A stretch of 26,772 nucleotides of DNA, from the IMG/VR virus record IMGVR_UViG_3300010371_000101, positions 1 through 26,772 of that record; one strand, 5' to 3'. This DNA comes from a virus. The notes beneath the pieces are model-generated. The model had not been told where the DNA came from, made no database searches, and was given only the letters and a program-made list of their open reading frames with translations. A program made the position numbers and the translations under genes. Below are positions 13,820-20,693 of the stretch, one piece after another. Numbering within the stretch: the first letter of the stretch is position 1; the number at the start of each line of letters is the position of its first letter.

Positions 13820-14152
13820 ATGAAAACAGATCGAGACATTTACAAAGGCTACCATAGCCAAGAGATTGACGGCTTTACAGTTACCCTTAAATTCATTGAC
13901 GAGGACTGCGATCCGGCTGATATGGAATATGAAGAGGACATTCTGCAATCAATTTACAGCGGTGATCTTACTTGGCTAGTAGCCCATGTACAGGCCTATA
14001 AGTGCGGGATAGAGTTGGGATCGGCCTACTTAGGCGGTATCTGCTATGAATGGAACAAGCTGCAAGACGTCATTATCGATATCTTCCCTGACATGGCTAT
14101 TGATGCTATCTCCGAGGCCAAGGATAAACTTATCGAACTTCAGGCCGCTTAA
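13820..14152 (+). CDS. acidic hypothetical protein, 110 aa
   Basis: Starts MKTDRDIYKGYHSQEIDGFT; Asp/Glu-rich with a beta N-terminus and helical C-terminus (AIDAISEAKDKLIELQAA). No family recognised. The ATG at 13820 carries the AAAGGACTACAAC box; an upstream in-frame start at 13784 has none. Early-operon position and acidity are compatible with an inhibitor or DNA-mimic role, which is speculation. Confidence 0.75.
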   Translation: MKTDRDIYKGYHSQEIDGFTVTLKFIDEDCDPADMEYEEDILQSIYSGDLTWLVAHVQAYKCGIELGSAYLGGICYEWNKLQDVIIDIFPDMAIDAISEAKDKLIELQAA

Positions 14153-14179
14153 TCGCGGTCACTACTAGAGGACTAAACC

Positions 14180-14371
14180 ATGAGAGTAATATGCAATGAG
14201 TATAAGATTGACGATAGCAAGCTGGTTATCGAACATGACATAGTGAAAGACGACTATATATACCGAGTAGTCGATTTAAAGACCTTCACTTGTCGCTACA
14301 CCAGCGAACCAATATCTACCTTAATAGCTTGTCGTGCAAAGGGATTCCAATATATGGGTGTTCAAACCTAA
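14180..14371 (+). CDS. hypothetical protein, 63 aa
   Basis: Starts MRVICNEYKIDDSKLVIEHD; short mainly beta protein, no family recognised. AGAGGACTAAACC lies directly before the ATG. Its stop overlaps the stop of the convergent small-terminase gene by four bases. Confidence 0.65.
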   Translation: MRVICNEYKIDDSKLVIEHDIVKDDYIYRVVDLKTFTCRYTSEPISTLIACRAKGFQYMGVQT

Positions 14372-14736
14372 TAATCCCGCTGAAACTTACCCTCTAGCTC
14401 CTTGACTTTATCCCTGAGAGCTAGGGTCTCGTCACTATTGACCGTCTCGACAACTTGCTTCTCCACCCAACCATGACTTGCGCCTTGAGTCTTAAGATAA
14501 AGCGCGTAAGCCTTAGGATCACCCTCTAAAGCCAATTGATATACAGTCTTCCCAATCCGCTCAATAGCCTCGGTCTTAGCAGTCTTAATCTCTTTGCTGT
14601 AGTGCTTATTAAGTGTGGCCTGATCTATATCCAGAATTTCCGCCATTATATAAATTGGCGCACCACTCCTTACCAGATCGATAACCCTTTCCCTCAAGGC
14701 CGTGGTGGGGATATGCTCATTATTGAAGTTACCCAT
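14368..14736 (-). CDS. probable terminase small subunit, 122 aa
   Basis: N-terminal helix-turn-helix (LRERVIDLVRSGAPIYIMAE ... DIDQATLNKHYSKEI, about 14-50), then a helical core with GDPKAYALYLKTQGASHGWVEKQVVE (about 73-98). The pattern 'HTH - TL.KHY..EL - A......A..G...A...(W/Y)LK....W.E.Q' fits small terminases, which bind the pac/cos site and feed DNA to the large subunit. The assignment is by pattern, and a regulatory HTH protein is the alternative. It sits 9 kb from terL, inside a rightward operon, preceded by the zinc protein gene and AAAGGAG. Confidence 0.62.
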   Translation of the reverse strand: MGNFNNEHIPTTALRERVIDLVRSGAPIYIMAEILDIDQATLNKHYSKEIKTAKTEAIERIGKTVYQLALEGDPKAYALYLKTQGASHGWVEKQVVETVNSDETLALRDKVKELEGKFQRDY

Positions 14737-14738
14737 GG

Positions 14739-15032
14739 TTATGCTCCTTTACGCTTGTAGATATTGGGCTTGCCCTCGGTACCTGATTGCGATCCCTTAT
14801 GAAGCTTTAGAGGTAGCTCTTGCGTGGTAGGCTCAGGACTAACCGCAACGGCCTCACTAACAGCCTTAACAATTTCAGCGACTGGCTCAGGAATTGGCGC
14901 CATAACCATAACAGGCTTAGAATCTTCGCTAATCTCACCCTTACCCTTGCATGTATTGCAATCGCCTATCATGCCGCCGAGTTTAGCAACCTTCTTAGAA
15001 CCGCGACAACCAGGACACCTAATCATATTCAT
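14739..15032 (-). CDS. DnaJ-like zinc-knuckle protein, 97 aa
   Basis: CPGCRGSKK (Cys6, Cys9) and CNTCKGKG (Cys25, Cys28) form a zinc site of the 'CxxCxGxG' type seen in DnaJ and in many small phage proteins. The rest is Pro/Ala/Val-rich and probably disordered, ending KPNIYKRKGA. GGGAG lies six bases before the ATG. It is co-transcribed with the probable small terminase, whose ATG comes two bases after its stop. Confidence 0.72.
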   Translation of the reverse strand: MNMIRCPGCRGSKKVAKLGGMIGDCNTCKGKGEISEDSKPVMVMAPIPEPVAEIVKAVSEAVAVSPEPTTQELPLKLHKGSQSGTEGKPNIYKRKGA

Positions 15033-15050
15033 ACTTAACTCCCTGTATAG

Positions 15051-15074
15051 AATTTACTCTAAAGTCATATTATA
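15051..15074 (-). promoter_or_regulatory. leftward -10 and shared element for the small-terminase operon
   Basis: Minus-strand TATAAT (15069-15074) with no good -35 17 bases upstream. Just after it, GACTTTAGAGTAAATT matches the core TTTAGAGTA of the element in the three strong promoters, placed over the expected start of transcription. It sits back to back with the rightward promoter at 15107. Confidence 0.45.
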
Positions 15075-15106
15075 GCCTAAGATCGCAAATTAATTGCATA
15101 TTACCC

Positions 15107-15135
15107 TTGACAGCTACACCTTAGACTAGTATTAT
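15107..15135 (+). promoter_or_regulatory. strong sigma70 promoter with shared element
   Basis: TTGACA, 17 bases, TATTAT. The spacer and -10 read TACACCTTAGACTAGTAT (15115-15132), and the first bases after -35 (GCTACAC) equal those of the 13615 promoter. Drives the rightward genes from 15167. Confidence 0.88.
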
Positions 15136-15166
15136 AAGCGTACTTAACACATAAGAGGACTAAAAA

Positions 15167-15445
15167 ATGAGAAGCTTATACTATTACCACCAGATTGAAG
15201 ACAAATATGAAGATATGCTCAACGATTGCTACGATACGGTAAGCATCTGCGGTATTGAATATGATCAAGGCCACGCATTAAGACTAATCGACGAAGTAGC
15301 CTTTAGATGCGGTTGCTCGGACTGGAGCAGCGAAGAGTTTACAGAATTGCGTTACAGCGATCTTACCGAAGAAGAGCGCGAATATTACATGTGTAGCGAG
15401 GATCAGATTATGTACTGCCATAATGACGAGATTGAGGAGGGCTAA
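15167..15445 (+). CDS. acidic hypothetical protein, 92 aa
   Basis: Starts MRSLYYYHQIEDKYEDMLND and contains FRCGCSDWSSEEFTEL and a Cys/His-containing end; strongly acidic. No family recognised. First gene after the 15107 promoter, with AAGAGGACTAAAAA before the ATG. Confidence 0.72.
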   Translation: MRSLYYYHQIEDKYEDMLNDCYDTVSICGIEYDQGHALRLIDEVAFRCGCSDWSSEEFTELRYSDLTEEEREYYMCSEDQIMYCHNDEIEEG

Positions 15446-15447
15446 AC

Positions 15448-15642
15448 ATGACAGAGATTCAATGGCGCAATGTCACTAAATCAGATCGAGCTGGACACGC
15501 TGGCAAAGTATTAAAATGTCCGCACTGCGATCACACGTTGCGAGCGGGTCACTTTAATTGGGTTTCATTCGATTGCAATAATTGCCACAAAGAAGTAGAT
15601 AAACCCGACTGGCTAACTCCCATGAAGAGGAGTAAATCATGA
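15448..15642 (+). CDS. small zinc-ribbon protein, 64 aa
   Basis: Cys24/Cys27 (CPHC) and Cys43/Cys46 (CNNC) spaced 15 apart form a standard zinc ribbon. The ATG is two bases after the previous stop, with GAGGAGGGCTAAAC as ribosome site. Nucleic-acid contact is the usual role of such ribbons; target unknown. Confidence 0.72.
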   Translation: MTEIQWRNVTKSDRAGHAGKVLKCPHCDHTLRAGHFNWVSFDCNNCHKEVDKPDWLTPMKRSKS

Positions 15643-15938
15643 AAATGAGTAAGCTAACCATGGCTATAACACCTGTAATGGGAATTATACATATTGATTA
15701 CAGTAAGCAGCATGATACCCAATTTCAGGCGTCTATGCTGGCCACAAAGCATTGTAAAGAGCATGGCGATAAGGGACTTTTAGTTGTAAAACTAGATGGG
15801 AAGTTAACCGTGGTTCATGAATCCGAAGCGAAGCGGAAAGATGATGTAACATTGTACAAAGCCTCTAAAAATGGGCTATGGATTGATAATCCTGAAGATC
15901 CAAGGGTAATCAAATTCTCATTACGGAGAGAGGACTAA
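15639..15938 (+). CDS. hypothetical protein, 99 aa
   Basis: Starts MKMSKLTMAITPVMGIIHID; mixed alpha/beta, basic C-terminus (RVIKFSLRRED). No family recognised. GAGGAGTAAATC precedes the ATG, which overlaps the previous stop by ATGA. Confidence 0.65.
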   Translation: MKMSKLTMAITPVMGIIHIDYSKQHDTQFQASMLATKHCKEHGDKGLLVVKLDGKLTVVHESEAKRKDDVTLYKASKNGLWIDNPEDPRVIKFSLRRED

Positions 15939-15941
15939 ATC

Positions 15942-16094
15942 ATGACACCAGAGAGTTACATAGACCACGAGGTTCGCGTAAGACTACTTGAGCGGACAGT
16001 GGGCAGAATCGAGCGGCTAGGATATTGGATCCTAGCTACAATAATCTTAGGCGTAGCATTGCCAGTAAGCCTTCACGCTTATGGGCTAATTTGA
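15942..16094 (+). CDS. small coiled-coil membrane protein, 50 aa
   Basis: MTPESYIDHEVRVRLLERTV, then a transmembrane helix YWILATIILGVALPVSLHAY (about 28-47). The short heptad segment followed by a C-terminal membrane anchor resembles XhlA-type phage proteins, but the family match is weak. GAGAGGACTAAATC lies before the ATG. Confidence 0.6.
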   Translation: MTPESYIDHEVRVRLLERTVGRIERLGYWILATIILGVALPVSLHAYGLI

Positions 16095-16106
16095 GAGGAC
16101 TAGATA

Positions 16107-16307
16107 ATGACAATCCACGAATTCCCAGCGACACACTCCCGCGAGGATATATTGCGATCAATCAGGATCGACAACCTAACCAACGCACTATACATGATAG
16201 AAGATCCTCACGAAGTATTTGAGGCTTTAGAGAGAATACCGCTTCATAATATCGAGCTACTAAGCAAAATGTGTAAGGAACTTCTTGATCCTAAGGAGCT
16301 AGCATGA
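16107..16307 (+). CDS. hypothetical protein, 66 aa
   Basis: Starts MTIHEFPATHSREDILRSIR; helical, acidic, likely an all-alpha bundle. No family recognised. GAGAGGACTAGATA box before the ATG; the stop overlaps the next start (ATGA). Confidence 0.65.
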   Translation: MTIHEFPATHSREDILRSIRIDNLTNALYMIEDPHEVFEALERIPLHNIELLSKMCKELLDPKELA

Positions 16308-16519
16308 GGGAGAGGACTTACACACAAGAGCAGCTAGACATAGAAGTCCTCAAGACCCAGGTAAGCGGCATGGGTGTTACCTTTGACCGCATTGACCGCA
16401 GATTAGATGCGATAGACTCAACCCTAAAATCGCAGTACTCTAGCACCATGAACCACTTTCTAGGAATATATGCAATGATACTAGGCGCAATACTGGCGCA
16501 TGTTGGCGGAGTGTTCTAA
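16304..16519 (+). CDS. coiled-coil protein with C-terminal membrane anchor, 71 aa
   Basis: Heptad region VSGMGVTFDRIDRRLDAIDS (about 20-39) followed by a hydrophobic helix FLGIYAMILGAILAHVGGVF at the very end. This order is that of XhlA-like phage membrane proteins, so a lysis- or exclusion-related role is possible but unproven. AAGGAGCTAGC precedes the ATG; ATGA overlap upstream and TAATG overlap downstream. Confidence 0.68.
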   Translation: MRERTYTQEQLDIEVLKTQVSGMGVTFDRIDRRLDAIDSTLKSQYSSTMNHFLGIYAMILGAILAHVGGVF

Positions 16520-16818
16520 TGGACTCCCCTACAATCCGAGAAGACTTTCACCTTTTCATCAAAGATTGCGCAAACGAGATAATCAGCTTCTTACAGCAGT
16601 GCTCGCAAAACTTGGATAGCATGCCTGATAGGGCCATAATATCCACTTTAGCGCAATTCCTTGACCTCACCCGACAAGGCTTACACGCACGCACTAATAA
16701 GCATTCCTGTGTCTCGCCTATGGACATAATCGAAGCCCAAACAGAAGCTTTAAGATCGTGTCTATTAGACCTAGAGAAGGTCAAGGCCATGATGAACCAA
16801 GAGGAGAAGTTAAATTGA
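16519..16818 (+). CDS. helical hypothetical protein, 99 aa
   Basis: Starts MDSPTIREDFHLFIKDCANE; three long helices, no family recognised. The start overlaps the previous stop (TAATG). Its stop overlaps the TTG start of the next gene (TTGA). Helix pattern is similar to that of its downstream neighbour. Confidence 0.65.
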   Translation: MDSPTIREDFHLFIKDCANEIISFLQQCSQNLDSMPDRAIISTLAQFLDLTRQGLHARTNKHSCVSPMDIIEAQTEALRSCLLDLEKVKAMMNQEEKLN

Positions 16819-17105
16819 CGAGACAAGCTAGATCGATAATGGGAGCGCTAGAAGGTGCTATGGAGACCTTGCGGATCATGAAATTGAATATGGTTGACAC
16901 GGGAGCACCCAATCATGTGGTCAAGTGGGCAATTGGGAGCACAATTACTACCCTGGTTAGCAATCTCTTAAGAATTTGCGACGAGGTTATAGGCGATTCT
17001 ATCGAGGCTTCCCGCAATGAAGTGGAAGTAGATGCGAATACAGACTTGCGCAAGATTAAGGCAGAATTTAATGACTTCATTGACAAGATGCTGGGGAATA
17101 ACTAG
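16815..17105 (+). CDS. helical hypothetical protein with TTG start, 96 aa
   Basis: Begins LTRQARSIMGALEGAMETLR (TTG read as Met). TTG is chosen since AGGAG lies eight bases upstream and the codon overlaps the previous stop; the first ATG (about 16842) has no site. Helical, with C-terminal LRKIKAEFNDFIDKMLGNN. It ends the rightward operon. Confidence 0.62.
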   Translation: MTRQARSIMGALEGAMETLRIMKLNMVDTGAPNHVVKWAIGSTITTLVSNLLRICDEVIGDSIEASRNEVEVDANTDLRKIKAEFNDFIDKMLGNN

Positions 17106-17136
17106 AAGCTCCAAAATACCCCCAAATTTCAATCCT

Positions 17137-17171
17137 CCTGATAACCCACTACCCTAGCCTAGGTTAACAGG
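17137..17171. terminator. inverted repeat between convergent operons
   Basis: CCTGATAACC (17137-17146) pairs with GGTTAACAGG (17162-17171) with one mismatch around a 15-base loop. Its place between the tail ends of two operons suggests a two-way terminator, though no T-run follows on either strand. The arms resemble the inverted repeat at 10904-10983. Confidence 0.45.
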
Positions 17172-17207
17172 AGATCTCTCAGCCATGGACGGATTTGCAC
17201 TATAGAA

Positions 17208-18569
17208 TCACTGTCCGTGGTGGGGCTTGTAGGAAGGCTCGAAGATTTTCTCTGGCTTGACTTTCTTCTCCGGCTTCTTGAAGTATCCGTAGGGCATCTC
17301 CCTGAAAGTACCAGAGTTAAAGCTCATAATGTGCTCGAAGTGATCGCCAGTACGATTCTTACGGCACTTAATCACGAATTGGTCTCGATAACATGGGTCA
17401 TCTAGATAAGTCTCTGGCCTATCAATGCCTAACCAGATATGGCTTGACCTGTGACTACCGGATGAGTCAGCTGCATGATGAGGTTGTGGACAATGATCCT
17501 CTCCAGATGCTGCACCCCGGTTGACCTGAGATAGAGCAATTATTACACAGTCCAAATCGGCCGCAAGCCATGCAAACTTGGTAGTAATATCAGCTTGTCG
17601 CAAGTCATTGCGTTCAAAGCTTCCACGATTGGTCACTAGGGTAAGGTAGTCAACGACTATCACAGAAATAGGCTGCTTGGCTGCATCAAGCTTAGAGGCT
17701 GTAAGTATAAAGTCGAGATCAGGATTCTTGTAATCGTAAAGCTTCAATGAGTACCTCAGGACTTCAGCAATTGCCTGAGTCCTCTCATTGTAATTCTGTT
17801 GACTATAGAGCTTACCAGCCTTAATCCCTAAAAGCCTCTTAACTATTTCGCTAGGGCGCATCTCTAGGGAGAAGAAGATTGCTTGCTTACCTTCTTGCTG
17901 GCTGGCGATGGAATCCATAAGCCAGATAGCAAATCCCGTCTTACCAACCCCAGCAGCTCCGGCCACAGTGATAAGACTTTCAGACATGAAACCTCCTCCC
18001 AGGAGTGAGTTAAGCTGCTCACTAGAAGTTGGCATCAAGGTCTGTTCGTCACTCTTGCCAGATTGAAGCTCGTCAATAATTTCATCTTGATAGACGCCTT
18101 TAGATACTTCTCCGCTGTCTATCTGGCAGACTTCCTTGGCACTCTCACGGAGAAAGGAGTTCAGCTCAACAGGGTCAGTCATGGAGTAAGCCTGATCGAG
18201 AGAATCCTCTAGTATGGCAACATTCCTTCTTGCGGTCTCAAGGCTAATTAAACGCTGAATATGGTACTCAAAGGTCTCTGTGATAGGCGCCCGACCAGTG
18301 TGATCACCCATGACTCTAGTCTGATGCTCATATAGCGCCATCTTCTCAGCCCCAATATTGGCGAAGATATCCATAAATCCAAAGGGCTCAGACTTCTGGA
18401 AGGATTTTCTAATCAAGGCGAATAGTTCAGCACTTAGAGGCTTATAGAAGCTCTTAGGGGTAATCTGCAGCATGGCCTTCTGAGCCATCAAGTCCTGAGG
18501 ATTGCCAATAGCCATGAGATCGCCTAATACCTGGATTTCTAGCTCTTCACAATGATGAGGGACTCTCAT
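17208..18569 (-). CDS. dnaB: replicative DNA helicase, DnaB family, 453 aa
   Basis: Hexameric 5'-3' helicase that unwinds the fork. N-terminal domain to about 155, then the RecA-like core: GAAGVGKT Walker A (204-211), FFSLEM (232-237), VIVVD Walker B (303-307), IIALSQVNR (343-351), PQPHHAADSSGSHRSSHIWL (361-380) where DnaB has the 'DL..SG.IEQDAD' motif, and a late FVIKCRKNRTG segment with the arginine-finger region. The Pro/Lys-rich tail (KKPEKKVKPEKIFEPSY) is extra. The start overlaps the initiator gene by ATGA, giving the usual initiator-helicase pair. Confidence 0.93.
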   Translation of the reverse strand: MRVPHHCEELEIQVLGDLMAIGNPQDLMAQKAMLQITPKSFYKPLSAELFALIRKSFQKSEPFGFMDIFANIGAEKMALYEHQTRVMGDHTGRAPITETFEYHIQRLISLETARRNVAILEDSLDQAYSMTDPVELNSFLRESAKEVCQIDSGEVSKGVYQDEIIDELQSGKSDEQTLMPTSSEQLNSLLGGGFMSESLITVAGAAGVGKTGFAIWLMDSIASQQEGKQAIFFSLEMRPSEIVKRLLGIKAGKLYSQQNYNERTQAIAEVLRYSLKLYDYKNPDLDFILTASKLDAAKQPISVIVVDYLTLVTNRGSFERNDLRQADITTKFAWLAADLDCVIIALSQVNRGAASGEDHCPQPHHAADSSGSHRSSHIWLGIDRPETYLDDPCYRDQFVIKCRKNRTGDHFEHIMSFNSGTFREMPYGYFKKPEKKVKPEKIFEPSYKPHHGQ

Positions 18570-19390
18570 GAATATCTATCCTCTGAAAAGCTGACGACAG
18601 TATTCCATCGGCAGAAAGTTAGCAAGTCATTCTTCTTCTCCCTGCCATCTTCTGTGGTATAGCTCTTCAGGGAGAATTTAGGCGCAAGCTCTTTAAGTCC
18701 ACGGAGATATCGCCTGAAATACTCCAACGTAAATGCTTCGCCATGAGCCACCTCAGGCCATCTCTTGATTAGCGTCCTCAAGGTCTTCTCAAGGTTCGTG
18801 GAGATGGCAGTCTTATGCGGCTGAGGATTATCAGGGAAGATCTCTCGGTAGATATCTATCATCTCCCGCAGAAGGGAAGGCTTGGAATCCTTTTTACTGG
18901 CTAGCCTGGGTTTTGAGGGCTTAGTCTCCTGAAAATTGCTATCAGTAGGTATTTTATGAGAAGAGTTAATGAATAAGGTATGCAAATTCTGCATGGCCCC
19001 CTGCAAATTCTGCATGGGTTCCTCAGAAGTACTGATAGATACTGGCTTAGGGGCTAGTTCAGGCGTAAAGTGCCAAAGGTGTCTTGCAATGTAAATTGCG
19101 CCAACCTCCCCTATCTTGGAAGTCGGATCGCGCTTAATTAACCCAACTGCTTCAAGCTCATTGACGCTAATAAAGTATTGCCGTTTAGATATCTTTGCCT
19201 TGTCGGCCATATATTGAGCCGTGCGCTTAATCCTAGAAGAATCTTGGCCGAACTGTGCGGCGAACCTAAATGCTACATAAAGACTTAAAGTATAAAGGCT
19301 TAGCTTCTGGTGGATGTCTTCGTCGATGTCTACGTAGCGTTGATATACAGGAATTATGCCTTCGGGGGTTACATTGAGATGAGATTGCAT
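18566..19390 (-). CDS. replication initiator-like protein with winged helix, 274 aa
   Basis: The N-terminal half (about 25-110) reads as a helix-turn-helix/winged-helix domain: IKRTAQYMADKAKISKRQYF followed by LEAVGLIKRDP and a wing, as in phage replication proteins of the lambda O type (HTH_36-like). A low-complexity Ser/Lys linker (about 125-180) precedes a helical C-terminus ending LLTFCRWNTVVSFSEDRYS. By position directly before dnaB it probably binds the origin and loads the helicase. AAGGA lies nine bases before the ATG. Confidence 0.78.
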   Translation of the reverse strand: MQSHLNVTPEGIIPVYQRYVDIDEDIHQKLSLYTLSLYVAFRFAAQFGQDSSRIKRTAQYMADKAKISKRQYFISVNELEAVGLIKRDPTSKIGEVGAIYIARHLWHFTPELAPKPVSISTSEEPMQNLQGAMQNLHTLFINSSHKIPTDSNFQETKPSKPRLASKKDSKPSLLREMIDIYREIFPDNPQPHKTAISTNLEKTLRTLIKRWPEVAHGEAFTLEYFRRYLRGLKELAPKFSLKSYTTEDGREKKNDLLTFCRWNTVVSFSEDRYS

Positions 19391-19510
19391 GGTAAAATGT
19401 CCTTAGTCATGTCGAAGTGACTTAAATGTAAGTTCCAATCCAGTACTACGCGAAACCTTCGAACGTAATCGCGTAACACCTTCTGTAGGGCAGGATGCCC
19501 TCATCTACTT

Positions 19511-19717
19511 CTACTCCAAAATTCTATCAAGATCAAGCCTTAACGCGCGTTTGATCTCCCTCAGATCAGGGTCATCCACATAGTTGGGATCGACCAAATC
19601 AGCGAGTACAACTTTAGGCTTTGGCTTAGAGTTAAAGTCTGGGTGCATACCATAGCCGTACTTAAACATCTTGGTAGGGTCTACAGTGGGGTCAAATCCA
19701 TTTGGCTTCTTAGTCAT
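19511..19717 (-). CDS. hypothetical protein, 68 aa
   Basis: Starts MTKKPNGFDPTVDPTKMFKY; Pro/Asp-rich front, helical end (LREIKRALRLDLDRILE). No family recognised. Ribosome site GAGAG six bases upstream. A 120-base gap without a clear promoter separates it from the initiator gene. Confidence 0.6.
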   Translation of the reverse strand: MTKKPNGFDPTVDPTKMFKYGYGMHPDFNSKPKPKVVLADLVDPNYVDDPDLREIKRALRLDLDRILE

Positions 19718-19744
19718 CCTTGGCTCTCGAAAGTGTGGGGAGTG

Positions 19745-19936
19745 TCAATCTAGGCTGGAATCAGCTTGGATGTCAATGCTTTGAGGATCGTCCTTCAGAA
19801 AACCACAGAAGTAGGCAGCCGCCACAGGCAAGCCAGCATGCTCAGCCCGACGACTTACCTCCTCTGTAAGCTGTCTACCGCAGTCATTCTTGCATGACGG
19901 TGACATGCAAAACGTCTTATCTCGATAGCATAGCAT
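19745..19936 (-). CDS. small cysteine-rich protein, 63 aa
   Basis: MLCYRDKTFCMSPSCKNDCG with further ...AYFCGFL: Cys3, 10, 15, 19 and 44 suggest a metal site. Similar small proteins, 'MLCY.DRTFC ... C ... C.R.LT.EV...AE.AGLP....YF', are frequent in phages without known function. The start overlaps the previous stop (TAATG). Confidence 0.75.
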   Translation of the reverse strand: MLCYRDKTFCMSPSCKNDCGRQLTEEVSRRAEHAGLPVAAAYFCGFLKDDPQSIDIQADSSLD

Positions 19937-20370
19937 TAGAAGCTTATCCTCTTAATTTTAGGCAGTATGCGGTCAATCTTCTCATCTGAGTAGAAGGTAA
20001 TGCACTGACCCTGGGGTGCGCCATCCTTATCACATATCATCCAAGCCATGTCCTTCTCGTCATCTTCACAGTCATAGGACTTCTGATAAAGGTGGCCATC
20101 TATGCAGACGAACAGTGCGCCAGGGTCAACCATGTCGAAGGTAAGGTGCTTGGTGTGGAAAGTCTCAAATTCAATATTCATGCTGTAGTCCTCTAGTTGC
20201 AGTTTAAGTTCTCTTACTCTGATTCTCTCCAGATAGCCGTACAAGCCTCTAAGCTCGCTAGAGAGATCACTCTTACACAAGAAGCTATCACGGTTGTGTA
20301 GCTCCATGTCCTTTAGGCGTGATGCAATATCATTAAGCAGGGATTGTACTATTGCAGCCCTATCTATCAT
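19936..20370 (-). CDS. hypothetical protein, 144 aa
   Basis: Starts MIDRAAIVQSLLNDIASRLK; helical first half (to about 65), then a beta-rich second half with MNIEFETFHTKHLTFDMVDP and YSDEKIDRILPKIKR. No family recognised. It overlaps the cro-like gene by 11 bases and its stop overlaps the next start. Confidence 0.7.
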   Translation of the reverse strand: MIDRAAIVQSLLNDIASRLKDMELHNRDSFLCKSDLSSELRGLYGYLERIRVRELKLQLEDYSMNIEFETFHTKHLTFDMVDPGALFVCIDGHLYQKSYDCEDDEKDMAWMICDKDGAPQGQCITFYSDEKIDRILPKIKRISF

Positions 20371-20584
20371 TGCATGCCGCCTTCTTGCGCTCTCTAATCA
20401 ACACGCGGGGGTCTACTGGGTCTGGCATCAGCTCTCCTTGCGTAAGCTCTGCAATCCTGAATTGCTGAAGGTAGGAGATATAGCCTCTAGTCTTCCAGCG
20501 AGTCATATTGCTGGGGTAGATATTCAGTTCTGTGCAAGCCCTGTGCAGGCTGCCAAAGTATTGGATTACTTCATCTATAGTCAT
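20360..20584 (-). CDS. Cro-like repressor, 74 aa
   Basis: MTIDEVIQYFGSLHRACTEL then NIYPSNMTRWKTRGYISYLQ and QFRIAELTQGELMPDPVDPR. This is the Cro/YdaS pattern: 'YFGS...(L)A..L.(I)....V..WK.RG.I......(R)IE.LT.G.L..D', with a helix-turn-helix at about 12-32. Cro-like proteins bind operators of early promoters as dimers. GGAG lies six bases before the ATG. It opens the leftward replication operon and faces the recombination operon across a 109-base divergent promoter region. Confidence 0.85.
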   Translation of the reverse strand: MTIDEVIQYFGSLHRACTELNIYPSNMTRWKTRGYISYLQQFRIAELTQGELMPDPVDPRVLIRERKKAACNDR

Positions 20585-20608
20585 AGTCGTCTCCTGTAAG
20601 CTTGTAAT

Positions 20609-20629
20609 ATTATCATACTCTAAGGTGTA
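20609..20629 (-). promoter_or_regulatory. leftward promoter/operator of the cro operon
   Basis: Minus-strand TACACCTTAGAGTATGAT (20612-20629), then GATAAT (20609-20614) as -10. The first 14 bases match the element shared by the promoters at 13615, 15107 and 6983. No good -35 is present (GCTAGC at the expected place), so the promoter may need an activator. Confidence 0.55.
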
Positions 20630-20637
20630 CTGCTAGC

Positions 20638-20666
20638 TTGAACTTCATCTCTGAGTAGGATATTGT
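20638..20666 (+). promoter_or_regulatory. rightward promoter for the recombination genes
   Basis: TTGAAC (20638-20643), 17 bases, TATTGT (20661-20666), 27 bases before the exonuclease ATG. The shared element is absent apart from a GAGTAG echo, so it may be under different control from the cro side. Confidence 0.6.
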
Positions 20667-20693
20667 AGAGAAACCTAGCTTACAAGGATTAGT

